Assembly (NCBI GenBank): GCA_000729835.1
Contig: JFHB01000116.1
Location: 32,504-96,503 of the forward strand
From: Atkinsonella hypoxylon
Taxonomy: Eukaryota > Ascomycota > Sordariomycetes > Hypocreales > Clavicipitaceae
Length of the DNA stretch: 64,000 nt
Direction of reading: 5' to 3'
Under the pieces are notes generated by a model that had not been told where the DNA came from, made no database searches, and saw only the letters and a list, made by a program, of their open reading frames with translations. Below are positions 1 through 10,834 of this stretch, piece by piece; the first letter of the stretch is position 1; every line of letters starts with the position of its first letter. A program made the position numbers and the translations under genes.

Positions 1-548
1 GCGGGTCTCTCACTGCTCTTATCGTTCGCGCCGAAAGAAAGCATGGTTTCCATTATAACAAGGTCGAGGTTCCTTGTAAGAGTGCTCGCGAGGCGATGGA
101 TGATGGATGATGGAGGTGCAGCATGAGGCGCATATAGCCTGCTTCATTTTTTTTTTTTCTCTTTTTTTTTCACACAAGCGACGAAGACTGGGGTGGTTCC
201 TGGGAATCCCTGAATGTAAATTAGAGTGCAACTTGCTTTTTCTTCCCCACATGATACCCATTCATATTTGTATTTCATGATAGAGATACAATGTAGAGGA
301 TGACTTGTGTCCTGCTATCGTTCAGAGATGGGATCCAGGATCTACACGAGTGCCATGATGCGTGCGAGAAATTACCTGTCTTGGTCCCTCTATCACCAGC
401 ACCAAAGGTAAACTTGATAAATCACAAGTAGATGGCAAGACGCAGTGGTCCTTCGACTATTGTTTTTCTGTGCTTACACAACATTTGCACACGTCATCCC
501 GTATTCATCATATGTACTAAATTAAACTTGAATTATGTCGGCCTATAT
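1..548. other. intergenic, 3' side of transaldolase
   Basis: No gene could be supported here. The stretch holds T-rich runs near 148-170 and the probable 3' untranslated region and polyadenylation zone of the transaldolase gene, which ends at 549 on the minus strand. The short open frames have no recognisable domain. Confidence 0.5.
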
Positions 549-2137
549 TTAGGTAGAGAGCTTCTTCTTAAGGATGTCCTTCAGAGTAACAGCATCGGCG
601 GCGAACTTGCTAATACCCTCGCGGAGCTTCTCAACGGCCATCTGGTCCTCATTGAAGTCGAATCGGAAAGTGGGCTCGTCCTTGATGTAGGTCTTGCGCT
701 CGAGGTTGACAGAAGAAGCCTGGGCGGCGTCGAGCTTCTTGGGGACGGCCTCGGAGGAGTTGAGGAGCTCCTCAAGCAGGTTAGGCTGTGCGGTGTGTTA
801 GCACTATCCGTAGGCACAAGGACAAGCAGAAAGCAAGGCTCATCCTTTCCACTTACAGAGATGGTGAGGTAGTCGCAGCCAGCAAGCTCAATAATCTCGC
901 CGGTGTTCCGGAAGGAAGCACCCATGACAATGGTCTTGTAGCCAAACTTCTTGTAGTAGTTGAAGATGTTCTTGACCGAGGCAACCCCAGGGTCCTCTTC
1001 CTTAGAGTACTCCTTCTTGTTGGCCGCCTTGAACCAATCGAGAATGCGACCAACGAATGGGGAGATGAGGTAGGCGTTGGCCTCGGCAGCACCAATTGCC
1101 TGAACCAGAGAGAACATGAGAGTCAGGTTGCAGTTGATGCCGTGGTCGCGCTGCAGGATCTCGGCGGCCTTGATACCCTCCCAGGTAGAGGCAATCTTGA
1201 TTAGGACACGATCCTTGGAAATACCTTGCTCCTTGTACAGCTGAGCAGTAGTTAGCACTTTGCCCCTTGCCTCCTAATCTGAGAGAAGACGTGAATCAGT
1301 GACGTACATCAATGATGTGCAGAGCCTTCTTGACAGACTCCTGTGTATCGAAGGAGAAACGAGCATCGACTTCGGTGGAGACCTTGCCGGGGATGATCTT
1401 AAGAATCTCCTTGCCGAATTCGACGAGGAGGCGGTCGAGGGCGTGGTCGACCTGGGAGTCAATGTCACCCCCCTGCTTCTTGCCGTACTCAATGGCGACA
1501 TCCATCAACTTAGCATACTCCTCCTTCTTGGAGGCAGCCAAGATGAGAGAGGGGTTGGTGGTGGCATCTTGAGGCTTGTATTTGCCGATAGCTAACAAAC
1601 CAGTTAGCTTCGCTGACAAGGAGTGGAAGCATGAAGTTTCGCGCCTCAGAACAATGTGCTGCTACTCCAAGCTCAACTAGAGACGTAGTCGGTAGAGGCA
1701 AAGAAGAGGTTCACACAGTCGATCGGTGATGGGGTATACTAACAGGCAAAGTCCCCTATAGGAAGAAATTAGCATGAAAAGTTGTGCAAGTGAAGATGTA
1801 GAGGTGCGGGAATTTACCAGAGTCAGATACGACGACCTACGTCACCGCGAACGAATTGCAACGTCAGCTATGTTCTATGTTCTCGTATGTCCAGATGACA
1901 ATCGAATCGACCGATTCAGTGATGGAGCTTTGTGCTTGTGCCTATGCTTGTGCCTGTCCTTCTGCGCCCAAAGCAAAGTCACGGCTCAAACCATATATTT
2001 CAGCCGAGCCGAGTGTCAGGCGTCGTTGGAGTCCACACGATGTATTTGTTGCCCGCTGTTTTGCTGAGGAGGGGCAATGGTGGGGGTTCAACACTTACGG
2101 TGCCGGTGGCCTTAAGCTGATCGAGAGAGGAAGACAT
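549..2137 (-). CDS. TAL1: transaldolase
   Basis: Cytosolic transaldolase of the non-oxidative pentose phosphate pathway. It moves a dihydroxyacetone unit from sedoheptulose 7-phosphate to glyceraldehyde 3-phosphate through a lysine Schiff base. I assembled six exons on the minus strand: 2099-2137, 1818-1836, 1744-1755, 1308-1591, 857-1240 and 549-785. The total is 975 nt, 324 residues, the usual family length. All junctions are GT-AG and the phase is kept. Visible motifs are DATTNPSL near residue 32 and VLIKIASTWEG with the Schiff-base lysine near residue 133. The C-terminus is KKKLST. Exons 2 and 3 are only 19 and 12 nt; they encode VVVSDSGDFA, which the family requires before SIGKYKPQ. The product is certain; the two micro-exons are inferred from family fit and splice sites. 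Confidence 0.95.
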
Positions 2138-2810
2138 GGTGGGCTGTGGTGTATATGATGCGATGCTTTCTTTTTGGATATGGGAATATGAAAAGAAGAG
2201 TTGAGTAGATATAGTGGGCACTACGGGTATTTGTAGCACCAGCGGCACTAGCGGCACCAGCGCAGATTAGCGGCAAAGAAGTTGGGGGAAGGTTTCGAAA
2301 TGATGATATAATGTGGAGTGGAGGGCAAGGAAGGAGCTTGTGGGAGTGAGGGGGTCTGTCCGTGTGCGCCGGCCATTGGTCTTCATCCGCGGATGCGAAT
2401 ATCTGGCACGGCAAACACTTTTTGAGGCAACATGGGAAGTTACACTAACACAGTACCGAGTGCTTCTGTGTCTGTGTCTGTGTCTGTGTCTGTGTCTCCG
2501 TCATCGTCATCACTACGCTTCGTAAATGCCCAGTTATTCAAATGACCACACTACAAGTCACGAAAAGAGTACCATGGCGATCACCAATCATGGTTTTGAA
2601 AAAATAGAATGCATCTCCCATGTTGGACCAAAATACGTGAGTCATGCTTATACTTGATATATAGATCGCTAAATCATCACCATCAAAGACCCCAATATGC
2701 AATGACGAAAACTTTCTATTTTTGCACTCCCCAATTTTTTTACCCCCCTGCTCCGACTCTACAATTGAATGAATACCTTGCGGCAATTCGTCGTATAATC
2801 AATTCATCGC
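2138..2810. other. intergenic, transaldolase promoter and Tudor-SN 3' end
   Basis: This lies between the start of the transaldolase gene and the stop of the nuclease gene, both on minus, so it should hold the transaldolase promoter. A TGTGTC-type hexanucleotide repeat lies at about 2465-2496. No gene was seen. Confidence 0.5.
2465..2496. repeat. TGTGTC hexanucleotide microsatellite
   Basis: About five tandem copies of a TCTGTG unit, upstream of the transaldolase gene. A weaker relative (GTGCCTATGCTT-type units) occurs at about 1930-1960 inside transaldolase intron 1. Confidence 0.8.
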
Positions 2811-5462
2811 TTAATCCTCTGTGATGTCACCGTATTCCCACATGCCCAAGCGGGCCTGCTTGGCCTGGCTCTCGACTTCATGGAGGTGCTTCAAGTAAGG
2901 CTCAAACGCTTTGCTTCGCTCCCATGCCTTAAGCTTCCTGGGCACCATGCCGTAGCCGCTGGCCACAACTTCCTTGTTGATGGAGTCGTTCGGGCCAGGC
3001 AACTCATTGTTCTTGGCATCGTACAACGTGATGTAGCTGATGTTCTCCTTGGTGTCCACAAAGTCAAAGCTACCAACTAGTCGCTTGCCGTCGGTCAAGT
3101 CGTTGATGACATTGATGGCCTCCTGGAAGTAGTCAGCGCCTGTGGGCAGCTGAACGAAGGACAATGAGGCGTCGGTGGCCTGGGCCTTGAGCTTCTGGAC
3201 ACCAAACTGGCTCTGGTCGAGAGGACGCAGGTTGGACCATGGGATCTTCTCGGTGTTGCCATAGTCAACGTACTGCACTTCGGCAACCTTGGCTGAACGG
3301 TCGTTGGCTCGAACGCGAGCACGGTACCATTGTCCATCGTAAGAGAACTTGGCAGAGACGTAGTCTCCCGTCTTGGGGGCATCACTGAGCGCCTTGTTGT
3401 TTTTGGAATCGAGGTGGAATTTTCTGAATTCAGTCATCATCGTTTCCAAAGCGGCAGTGCCCTTGCCAATTTCCTGGATCTTAATTCTGCCATTTCCGTC
3501 AATGTTGGTGATCATGACATCGCGGTAGTCCGTGGGCTTCTTGTCCAGAGACACCTCGGTCTCCTCGGGAGCCTGAGTCTGCGCTTCCTCTTCGACGTCT
3601 TCATCCTGAGAAGGATCGTAGTCGTGCCACAATCCCTTGCGTGCCTCCTTGGCCTTCTTCTCAGCCGCGTAGAGCTCTGTGGAATTGCCAGACTTCTCGG
3701 CAGAGTAGGCATGCACAGAAGCCAAACCTTCCTCAACCAAGACCTTGGCAAAGTTCTCGCGATTAATGTACAATGCGCCAATGAAACCTCCGACTTTGTC
3801 CATGTCGTAGATATCAACCTCGCAGTCTCTCTGGTTGCATCTTCGGTTGGCCAAATCCAGGGCCTCCTTGCCGAACGGTTCACCACCCTCTCCGTCAGGT
3901 CGTGGCGCTCGTGGCGCGCGGATGCCACCCAGTACCAAGGTGAGCTTGACGTTCTCTCGGGGAACAAGGATCGTGAAACGAGACCCAGCTTTGCAGAAAT
4001 CGACGATGGCGGGCACCTTCTTCTGCCGCTGCAGAGTCGCGAGCATAATCTTGGCCTTCTGGGTATTTTCTGACAGGTCAACGTACTGCTTTGCCTTCTG
4101 AGGCTTGCCAGACCACATGCCCTTCAGCTCTTCCTTGGCCTTCTCTTGGGCAGCAAGCAATTCATCGTAGTTGGAAGCCCTGTCAGTATCGTCCTTTCTG
4201 TGACGAATGACCGACGCCCAGCCAGCTTCCACGAGCAACAGCGCAATGTTCTTACCCTTTTCCGTGACTGTAGCCACCTCCTTAGCCTCAAACCCCTCAG
4301 TGGCAGGCTTCTTTCCGTCAATGCTAATTTTGACGTGCTTGCCAATTAGCTTTTGACGCAGGAATTCCTTGGCGTCATCTCGGAAGGGGCTCTCGCTAGG
4401 TTCAGAAGTGCGAGGGCCGCGAATACTACTGAAGCTAATCCGTTTTTCAACTCCAGCCTTGTTCTTCACCAAGATGGTATCAGCAGCCAGAACTTTGCTA
4501 ACAGTCATCTCTTGATTGCCACCATCTGCCTTAGCAACATGATTCTTGTGTAGCCGAAGCTTCTTCGCTTGAGCCTGCTTTTCAGCGCTTCGGAATGCCG
4601 CCATCTTCTCGCCGAGCATGGTCGAGTGGAAGTCGTTGCATCGTGCGAGGCCTTCTTGCAACAAGAACTCAGCAATGTTACCACGAGGGTGGATGATATT
4701 AGCGACCAACTGGCCTTGAGGGCTGGCTCCGACAATGTCGACCTTGACTTGCCTCTGCAACAGACGAGTTTCGACGAATTGTCGGGCTTCGTTACCATAT
4801 TCTTCTGCTGGTTGAGTGGTGCCAGTAGTCGTGTTTGGCCTTTCGGTAGACGGTGTGCGAATACCAGCAATGAGAGTCATGGGCTGAACGTGTTTCTTGT
4901 CTGAGAGCAGAAGTCGGACGAGGAGCCTATCACCGCTGAGAACCCGCTCAACAATACCGTCAACAGTCTTGCCTTTCCACTCCTTCATGAAATCAGGACC
5001 GCCAAGGTCGTTTTGGAGCTCAATAATACCACCGGTCCCGGCCCACAAGCCCTTGCTCTCAGCCTTGGCCTGAGATTCGAGCTCGCGAAGCTTCTCGAGG
5101 CGCTCTAGGATTGCTTCATTCTCCTCCTTGCGCCCAGCATCGTCGCGGACCTTCAGCCATCCAGCTTTTACCAGCTCATCAGGCAATTCTCCGCCATCCT
5201 TTAACTTGGCAGTCCCAAACTCCCGTCCAGAGTTGGGGATGGTGTACTGAATAGTACACTGGAGTGGCTTGCCGACGGCGAGATTTCGGAGATATTCGCG
5301 AGATTGGAAAGCAAAAGGTTCGTCTCCCTCTCGTTTCAGATGCGGAGCGGTAACGTATGCAAGCGAGAATGATCGTTCAGCGGAGGGGTTGTTGGGACTC
5401 GTCAAGATGAGAGTGTCACCGCTCAAGACACTCTTGACGTTACCGACAAATACCTTGGACAT
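2811..5462 (-). CDS. SND1: Tudor staphylococcal nuclease (SND1 family)
   Basis: A single uninterrupted frame of 883 residues. It belongs to the Tudor-SN/p100 family: repeated staphylococcal-nuclease-like domains, a Tudor domain and a partial fifth nuclease fold. These proteins act in RNA-protein complexes, in RNA decay, splicing and stress granules. The first SN-like domain starts at KVFVGNVKSVLSGDT near residue 3. Further copies begin near residues 170, 320 and 495 (each with a V-x-SGD-type or equivalent strand). The Tudor domain lies near 705-770, with the motif YVDYGNTE. The last part (YGMVPRKL) completes the split fifth fold. I chose ATG 5462 because the open frame upstream starts only with a non-ATG codon. 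The acidic linker DEDVEEEAQ separates SN4 from the Tudor part. In the family the SN repeats often lack some catalytic residues; I did not check each one. Confidence 0.93.
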   Translation of the reverse strand: MSKVFVGNVKSVLSGDTLILTSPNNPSAERSFSLAYVTAPHLKREGDEPFAFQSREYLRNLAVGKPLQCTIQYTIPNSGREFGTAKLKDGGELPDELVKAGWLKVRDDAGRKEENEAILERLEKLRELESQAKAESKGLWAGTGGIIELQNDLGGPDFMKEWKGKTVDGIVERVLSGDRLLVRLLLSDKKHVQPMTLIAGIRTPSTERPNTTTGTTQPAEEYGNEARQFVETRLLQRQVKVDIVGASPQGQLVANIIHPRGNIAEFLLQEGLARCNDFHSTMLGEKMAAFRSAEKQAQAKKLRLHKNHVAKADGGNQEMTVSKVLAADTILVKNKAGVEKRISFSSIRGPRTSEPSESPFRDDAKEFLRQKLIGKHVKISIDGKKPATEGFEAKEVATVTEKGKNIALLLVEAGWASVIRHRKDDTDRASNYDELLAAQEKAKEELKGMWSGKPQKAKQYVDLSENTQKAKIMLATLQRQKKVPAIVDFCKAGSRFTILVPRENVKLTLVLGGIRAPRAPRPDGEGGEPFGKEALDLANRRCNQRDCEVDIYDMDKVGGFIGALYINRENFAKVLVEEGLASVHAYSAEKSGNSTELYAAEKKAKEARKGLWHDYDPSQDEDVEEEAQTQAPEETEVSLDKKPTDYRDVMITNIDGNGRIKIQEIGKGTAALETMMTEFRKFHLDSKNNKALSDAPKTGDYVSAKFSYDGQWYRARVRANDRSAKVAEVQYVDYGNTEKIPWSNLRPLDQSQFGVQKLKAQATDASLSFVQLPTGADYFQEAINVINDLTDGKRLVGSFDFVDTKENISYITLYDAKNNELPGPNDSINKEVVASGYGMVPRKLKAWERSKAFEPYLKHLHEVESQAKQARLGMWEYGDITED

Positions 5463-6549
5463 AGTGGGTGGAGACGAAGAAGACAACTACTCGGGAAACC
5501 ATATTAATAGCTGAAGTTGCATACATGTCTTTTCGGGAGTGATTGAGAATAAAAAGCCCAGACGACTCAGTCAACGAAAGCATCAAGCAACGTGGATTGG
5601 TGACCGATAAGGACTTGAGGTGATAGCACATTTGAGAAGGATGTCGTGGAGTAGTCTCATACTAAAGCTGCTTGACCGCTCGACAACAGAAACATCAGGA
5701 ACTTACCAGAGAGGACAGGGTTAAGAGGCGATGGGAAAGAAATAACAAAAATGACACCAAGATATTTGAGAACAACCTCGGAGGAGCGCAATTGATGAGG
5801 ACAGGGATGGCAATTCGGGTCGCGGCTCCAGTCGTGTGCCTTTGAGGCAAGGTGTCACGAACTCTCTCGTTGCCCCTGTATCCACGCTAATTGCTCCAAC
5901 GTGGTTGGACTTGGTGGGGGATCTGAGCAGTCTTTAGGGGACCGTCTGTGGCGCCATAATCGCCCAGTGTGGATAATTAAGCGAGAATAAGAGCTCTTTG
6001 TTGCGGGGTGGGATGGCTGAAGGCTCCCGCAGGTACATAGTATCACTACGGAGTACTACTAAATTGTTTCCGGAGCAATTGCGAACAGCACAATATCACG
6101 GCAGCAATTTTGCACTGGCTTTGCATGCCAAAAATTGCGTGCTGTTATATCCACGAGCCGTTTTCGCCAATTTCTAATGTGCCGAAAACCTGTGGTTATT
6201 GTGTGGCGAGATGGGGGCGGGCAATGACATGGTACCATCCAGTGAGGAAGGAATGTAAGGGAGGGAGGGGGAGGTGATGTAATGCGGTCTACCCCTCCTG
6301 GAGCCAGAGCTGCGGGGTTCGAGGAAGATGTGCTGTACGCTGGGCTGTAAGCTGGGCTGTACGCTGGGCATTGTCACAATGAATTCAACATGTAGGGTCA
6401 TTTTGCAGTTCGAGTTAGATATAATATATAATTCATCTTTTTTTTTTCTTTTTAAAAAGAAGAACTTATTGTCTGGTTGAGATATCCTTTGGTCGGAACT
6501 TTGTCCCTGTAATCTTAATTGGCGCCTTACGACGACTTGCAGACTGCAT
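5463..6549. other. intergenic between Tudor-SN and sod1
   Basis: No gene supported. It should contain the Tudor-SN promoter (minus strand, next to 5462) and the sod1 3' region. A short tandem GCTGGGCTGTA-type repeat lies at about 6328-6369 and a T-rich run at 6437-6455. Confidence 0.5.
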
Positions 6550-7507
6550 TTACGAGGAGATGCCAATGACACCTGTTTTATTCATGTCAGACATGATGAA
6601 GTCGCAGGAGGAATAAGTAAGGACATACCGCAAGCAGGTCGAGGACCAGCATTACCAGTCTTGAGAGACTCCTCGTTACCACCCTTGCCGAGGTCATCGG
6701 TGCCGGCGTGGACAACGACGGTGCGCTGTAAGAATGTTAGTATGGCAAGACAATCCTATTCTTCATGTTCCATCACGGTGGGACGTACTCCAATGACACT
6801 GTGAGGTCCAATGAGCTTGACATGCTCGTCTTTAACGGAACCCTTGGCGTTGCCCTGGCCGTCAGTCTCGATGTTTCCGAGGTCGCCGACATGTCGGGCC
6901 TCATCGGTGGGAGCACCATGGGTCTTGCCATGGGGGTTGACTGTTAAGATGGTGGGTAGACTAGTCAGTAATGTTCCTTCGTTGAAGCTATGCAAGCAAC
7001 TGCCACCGGGTGCAGGTGGCCCAGATATTGGTGATAGGTACATACAGTGGGGTCCGGCAGAGGTGCAGCCGTTTGTGTTGTCGCCAAAGGTGTGGATGTG
7101 GAAGCCGCGCTTAGCATTGGGATCATTGCCGGTGATATCCCAGGTGATGGTGGTGGGAGCAAACTCGGACTCCTGCTCGAAGACGACAGTGCCGCCAACC
7201 TTGGCGTCACCTCGGAGAACAGCAACTGCAGCACAAACGAAGCGAGTGTCAGCGAGGAACTCGGTCATTGGTGACAGGGTGGCAGACGAGTCCATCAAGG
7301 GACATGCAACGGGTAGGGCTCAGTTCTATCAAGGTAGTTTTCGCGTTATTGTCCAACGACGTGGCCGGAAAAACCGCTCAAACTCGCTCGACTGCCCCTC
7401 CTCCAGGAAAGGGCGAGGAGCGGGTATAAGAAGAGCGACATGGAAGCAACCGGATCTGTGTGTGCCGAGGGTGGGCCGTTCGACAGCTTCTCACCTGCTT
7501 TGACCAT
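6550..7507 (-). CDS. sod1: Cu/Zn superoxide dismutase
   Basis: Cytosolic copper/zinc superoxide dismutase, converting superoxide to oxygen and hydrogen peroxide. Five exons on minus: 7495-7507, 7046-7225, 6789-6940, 6629-6725 and 6550-6572. They total 465 nt, 154 residues, the canonical length. The metal ligands are all in place: His47 and His49 in GFHIHTFGD, His64, His72, His81 and Asp84, and the fourth copper His in VVVHAG. The cysteines for the conserved disulfide (Cys58 in NGCTSAG and the Cys of PACGVIG) and the arginine of GPRPACG are present. No signal peptide is seen, which fits a cytosolic enzyme. The first coding exon has only 13 nt (MVKA plus one base) and is followed by a 269 nt intron. 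Confidence 0.96.
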
Positions 7508-8123
7508 TTTGACAATTTCTTTCTGGTGTTAGTTGGGAGATTGGTGGATTGGAATTGAGCTTGCGAGTTTGGTGATGTGTCAGGAAAGAGCAGGAAGTGG
7601 AGAGAAGGGGGAGGAGATTTGGACGATAAGTGCGAGTCGATCACTCCATACTGCGTCAGGTCTGCCTGGTCGAATCTAACAGAATTCAATTCGTTGACCG
7701 GACTGGACTACGACTACGGAATTTCTGAGAGAAGGTGGGGACGCTGCCCTGCTCTCGTGGCTTGGCTTGGAGAGCTGAGCATCGCTGGCATCGCTGGCAA
7801 CATCTCGCAGCACGACAAGAAAGCCTTTCCGATCGATAGCCTACTTCGGAGTACATCGGTTCACCTTCGTGACACGAGTCCGGATATTTTCCACAGTTGC
7901 TGACAAATGGATCTGGCTGTTGCGATGACCTGGACAGGGGGACTCATTGAGACGGTGAAGCAAGCCCTTGCCGGGACAGATTCACGAACTGCCATTGACA
8001 TACATTGACCATTGACGAAGACGATATCTGATCAGCGCCACCTTAAATGTTCCGGAAAGCTAGGTTACCCGTCGACCAAGATATCAGAAGAACGATACAT
8101 TGAATGACAGCTCAGTGCAACTT
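7508..8123. other. intergenic, sod1 promoter side
   Basis: Upstream region of sod1 (minus strand) and 3' side of the decarboxylase-like pseudogene. No gene, repeat or clear regulatory motif could be supported. Confidence 0.45.
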
Positions 8124-9270
8124 TTACAGCCATTGAAGCATTTTGAGGTTGTTACTAACAGTCAAACCCTCTGGGAATTCTTCCACTGAGGTCTTGATCT
8201 TCTGCTCGCTCAGCCCCAATAGGTCGTCGTCGAACTTGATACGACCACACTGAAAAGCAATAATTATAGATGAGCCTCCAAATTGAAAAAGCCCCAATTT
8301 ATCTCCCTTCTTGATCTTTTCGCCGACGTTTTGGTATTTCTTGTGGATTCTAACGCCCATCACTCAGTTGTGATCAGATTACCATTGCGGATGCATGAAA
8401 CTTACTGCACGCTTCCCACGTCGGGTCGCACCAAGAGCAACGAAAAGCACGTCGCCGAATTCCTCCGTTTCTATAACGACGAAGTCCCGCCGATCACGAG
8501 TGAGAATATACACGTGGCTCTGTAAAGCTACCGGATCAACCTGGTAATAGTCCCCAGGCAAGCTCTGGACACTCTTGATCGTGCCTTGAACAGGCGAGTG
8601 ATATCGATGGTAATCTTGTGGCGAGAGTCGAAAGCTCGCAATGCCCCCGTATTCAAAACTGACCGCCAACTCTTTGTTCATGATTAGGTTCTTGAGACTG
8701 AAGCTCTTGCCTTTTGTCCATAGCGCCTTTGTCTTGCTGAGTGACTCGAAGACGACGACTCTGGAATCAGCTACCACGCCAGCATGGGAAGGGTCGTCGG
8801 CATCGCAGATGGGACGGGACCCTTCCTTATGTGCTCGGACAAAGAAGTCCTCGAATGTAGTTAGGATATTGACCAATGTCGCTGGGCTCGAAGTCTTGCA
8901 TGTTTATCCCGTAAGCATCCACGAAAGCTTTGATGCGCCCCTTAGACTTCAGTGACGTCTCCTTTTGCCCTACATGTTGCGTTTAGGATGTGCTGTATGC
9001 AAATGTATATATTATGAGCTGCTACAGACCTTCTGCGACTGATGCCTCGTGCATGTACAAACGCATGAGACGTGTACGGTCAATCCATTCCATGAGCGGG
9101 TTGAAAAGAAGGACAAGTTTGAGCTTCTCCCATAGTGTTTGCTGCTCGCGCTCTATTTCTGCAGTCTTGATCTATGTTAGTGGCCTAGCCTCGCACAGTG
9201 GGTAATGCTCTGCACTCACCTTGCAATTGAATGAACGCCATCCAACTTCGGCATTTTGCTCCCGAATTAA
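8124..9270 (-). pseudogene. phosphatidylserine decarboxylase-like gene with two apparent frameshifts
   Basis: The translated pieces match the fungal phosphatidylserine decarboxylase family (phosphatidylserine to phosphatidylethanolamine). Recognisable parts, in order, are EVGWRSFNCK (9220-9270), KLKLVLLFNPLMEWIDRT (9030-9171), a piece ending DFEPSDIGQYP (to about 8866), FEDFFVRAHKEGSRPI through FRLSPQDYHRYHSPV (8430-8858), and KIKKGDKLGLFQFGGSS (to 8124). FGGSS is the self-cleavage site that makes the pyruvoyl group. Introns at 9172-9219 and 8970-9029 splice cleanly. The frame is lost twice. Near 8858-8866 the reading runs into TAA after NYIRGLLC. Near 8420 an extra base separates LGATR from VGSV, and the exon donor then matches only the second frame. 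Without a shift the catalytic FGGSS is not translated. The first exon is not resolved. The alternative is sequencing error, but intact neighbours make two errors in one gene less likely. Confidence 0.72.
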
Positions 9271-9777
9271 CTGTCACCAAATCTGAGATTGCAATATTAA
9301 ACATCCATGGAAACCCATGAGTTTCACCCAAGACAGTAAATAGTTAACCGCTGCATGCAACCGCTCCATGATTGACATGATATATATTTCCTGCCCAGCA
9401 ATTTTACAATGGTGTGAGAGTTTGGTAATGAAGGAGTGGCTGTTGAACCGTGATAGCAGCTTTGAGCCGAAGCAAGTAGTGCTACCTGGAGCGAGCCGGG
9501 CTACACGTATCTCCCAGAGAATTGAATTACACGAGGTGTGGAAGACGAACATGTACATGTTGTCATATTTCTGATGAAGCATTTCAATTTCATTTTGGGA
9601 GCAAAATGGACTTTCACGTCGAATATCATCCCCATGCCTGTAATTGCAATATGCTTGAATCCCACAACCGATAATCGACGAAACCATGACGATATTGATC
9701 CTCCGAGAACGTCCAACTTGACTTATCACAAGTGTTGAAGGCCTCAACGCATTTTTTCCGTCATTGAATCTCTCCGC
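9271..9777. other. intergenic between decarboxylase-like pseudogene and dehydrogenase
   Basis: It may contain the lost or undetected first exon of the decarboxylase-like gene. An open minus-strand frame at 9274-9747 does not match that family and does not splice in phase to 9270, so I do not call it. Confidence 0.4.
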
Positions 9778-10834
9778 TCAGCCGTTCACCACAGTTCCAC
9801 CGTTGCAGTGAATAGTCTGTCCACTGATGCACGAGCTGTCCATTGAGGCGAGGAATACGACACAGCTTGCAATCTCTGACGGTTGCGCTGGACGACCCAT
9901 AGGACTAGTAAACTCTTTTTGAGCCTTGTCGTTCATCGTCGCAGGAATCAACGGGGTCCATACTGCATTTTTCGTCAGATTATGCATCTTATATACTAAA
10001 TTTAGACTCACCTGGCCCTGGGGCGATAGCATTGACTCTGATGCCCTTTGAGACATACTGATTGCTTAGTCCTCTGGTGAAGGAGACAATTCCTCCTTTT
10101 GTGGATGTGTAATCAAGCAAGTCCGGTCGGCCAATGTACGCATTTATGGAAGCGTTGTTGATGATGACGGCGCCGCGCTGCATGTGCTTGAGTGTATATT
10201 TCGCCATGAAAAAGTATGCATGCATGTTGATATTGAAAGTGTGATTCCATTGGTCATCGGGCAAGTCAAGAATGTTCTCGACCATCATCTGGTCTACCCG
10301 CCGAAGTCAGCGCAAGCATTCGCGGCCTAGCAACCATGTTACCAAACTTACAAGCTGCGTTATTGAACAGAATATCAATCCCGCCCATCATTTCCAAGGC
10401 GAAATCGACAGCCTTTTGGCAATTTTCCTTTTTCACAAGATCCGCGGCTAGAAGATAGCATTTACTGCCCATAGCCTCGACTTGCTTCTTGGTCTCCTGT
10501 GCATCTTTCTCCTCCTCTGGTAGGTAAATTATTGTCGATGTGGCACCCTCCTTTGCAAATAACACTGCAGTAGCTGCTCCTATTCCGCTGTCGCCACCAG
10601 TGATGAGGGCTCTTTTACCTTTGAGCTTATTCGCGGCTTTGTACGTGGTGCTCTGCCCACCAGCTTCAGGGAGTTCCTCACGCTCTGGCTTTGGGTTTGG
10701 CATATCTCCTTCTTTCCCTGGAAACTCCTGCTTGGAGACGGGGATATCTTTCTCTAGAAATGCAGCATATTAGCAAGTGTTGGCCAGGATTATAGCTAGA
10801 AAAATCGCTCACCATTCTTAAATTGCGACGCCAT
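9778..10834 (-). CDS. short-chain dehydrogenase/reductase, YghA-like
   Basis: NAD(P)-dependent oxidoreductase of the classical short-chain dehydrogenase family. Four exons on minus: 10813-10834, 10352-10753, 10012-10293 and 9778-9962. They give 891 nt, 296 residues. The Rossmann motif TGGDSGIG is at about 59-66, NNAA follows near 138, and the catalytic set is Ser190, Tyr203 and Lys207 (YTSTK). PGPVWTPL follows and the C-terminus contains a GG motif near its end. The N-terminal extension of about 50 residues before the Rossmann fold, with PEREELPEAGGQSTTY, resembles bacterial YghA/YhdF-type enzymes, often linked to stress or general sugar-alcohol or aldehyde reduction. The substrate cannot be read from the sequence. 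All four exons keep phase, so the gene looks intact, unlike its downstream neighbour. Confidence 0.92.

Noticed and set aside
3330..4073. 247-codon open frame on plus inside the Tudor-SN gene
   Set aside because: It is antisense to a fully convincing coding region with conserved domains; its own product has no domain and mirrors the codon bias of the real gene.
9274..9747. 157-codon minus-strand frame upstream of the decarboxylase-like gene
   Set aside because: It could have supplied the first exon, but it does not join in phase to the family-matching exon at 9220-9270 and has no similarity to the family N-terminus.
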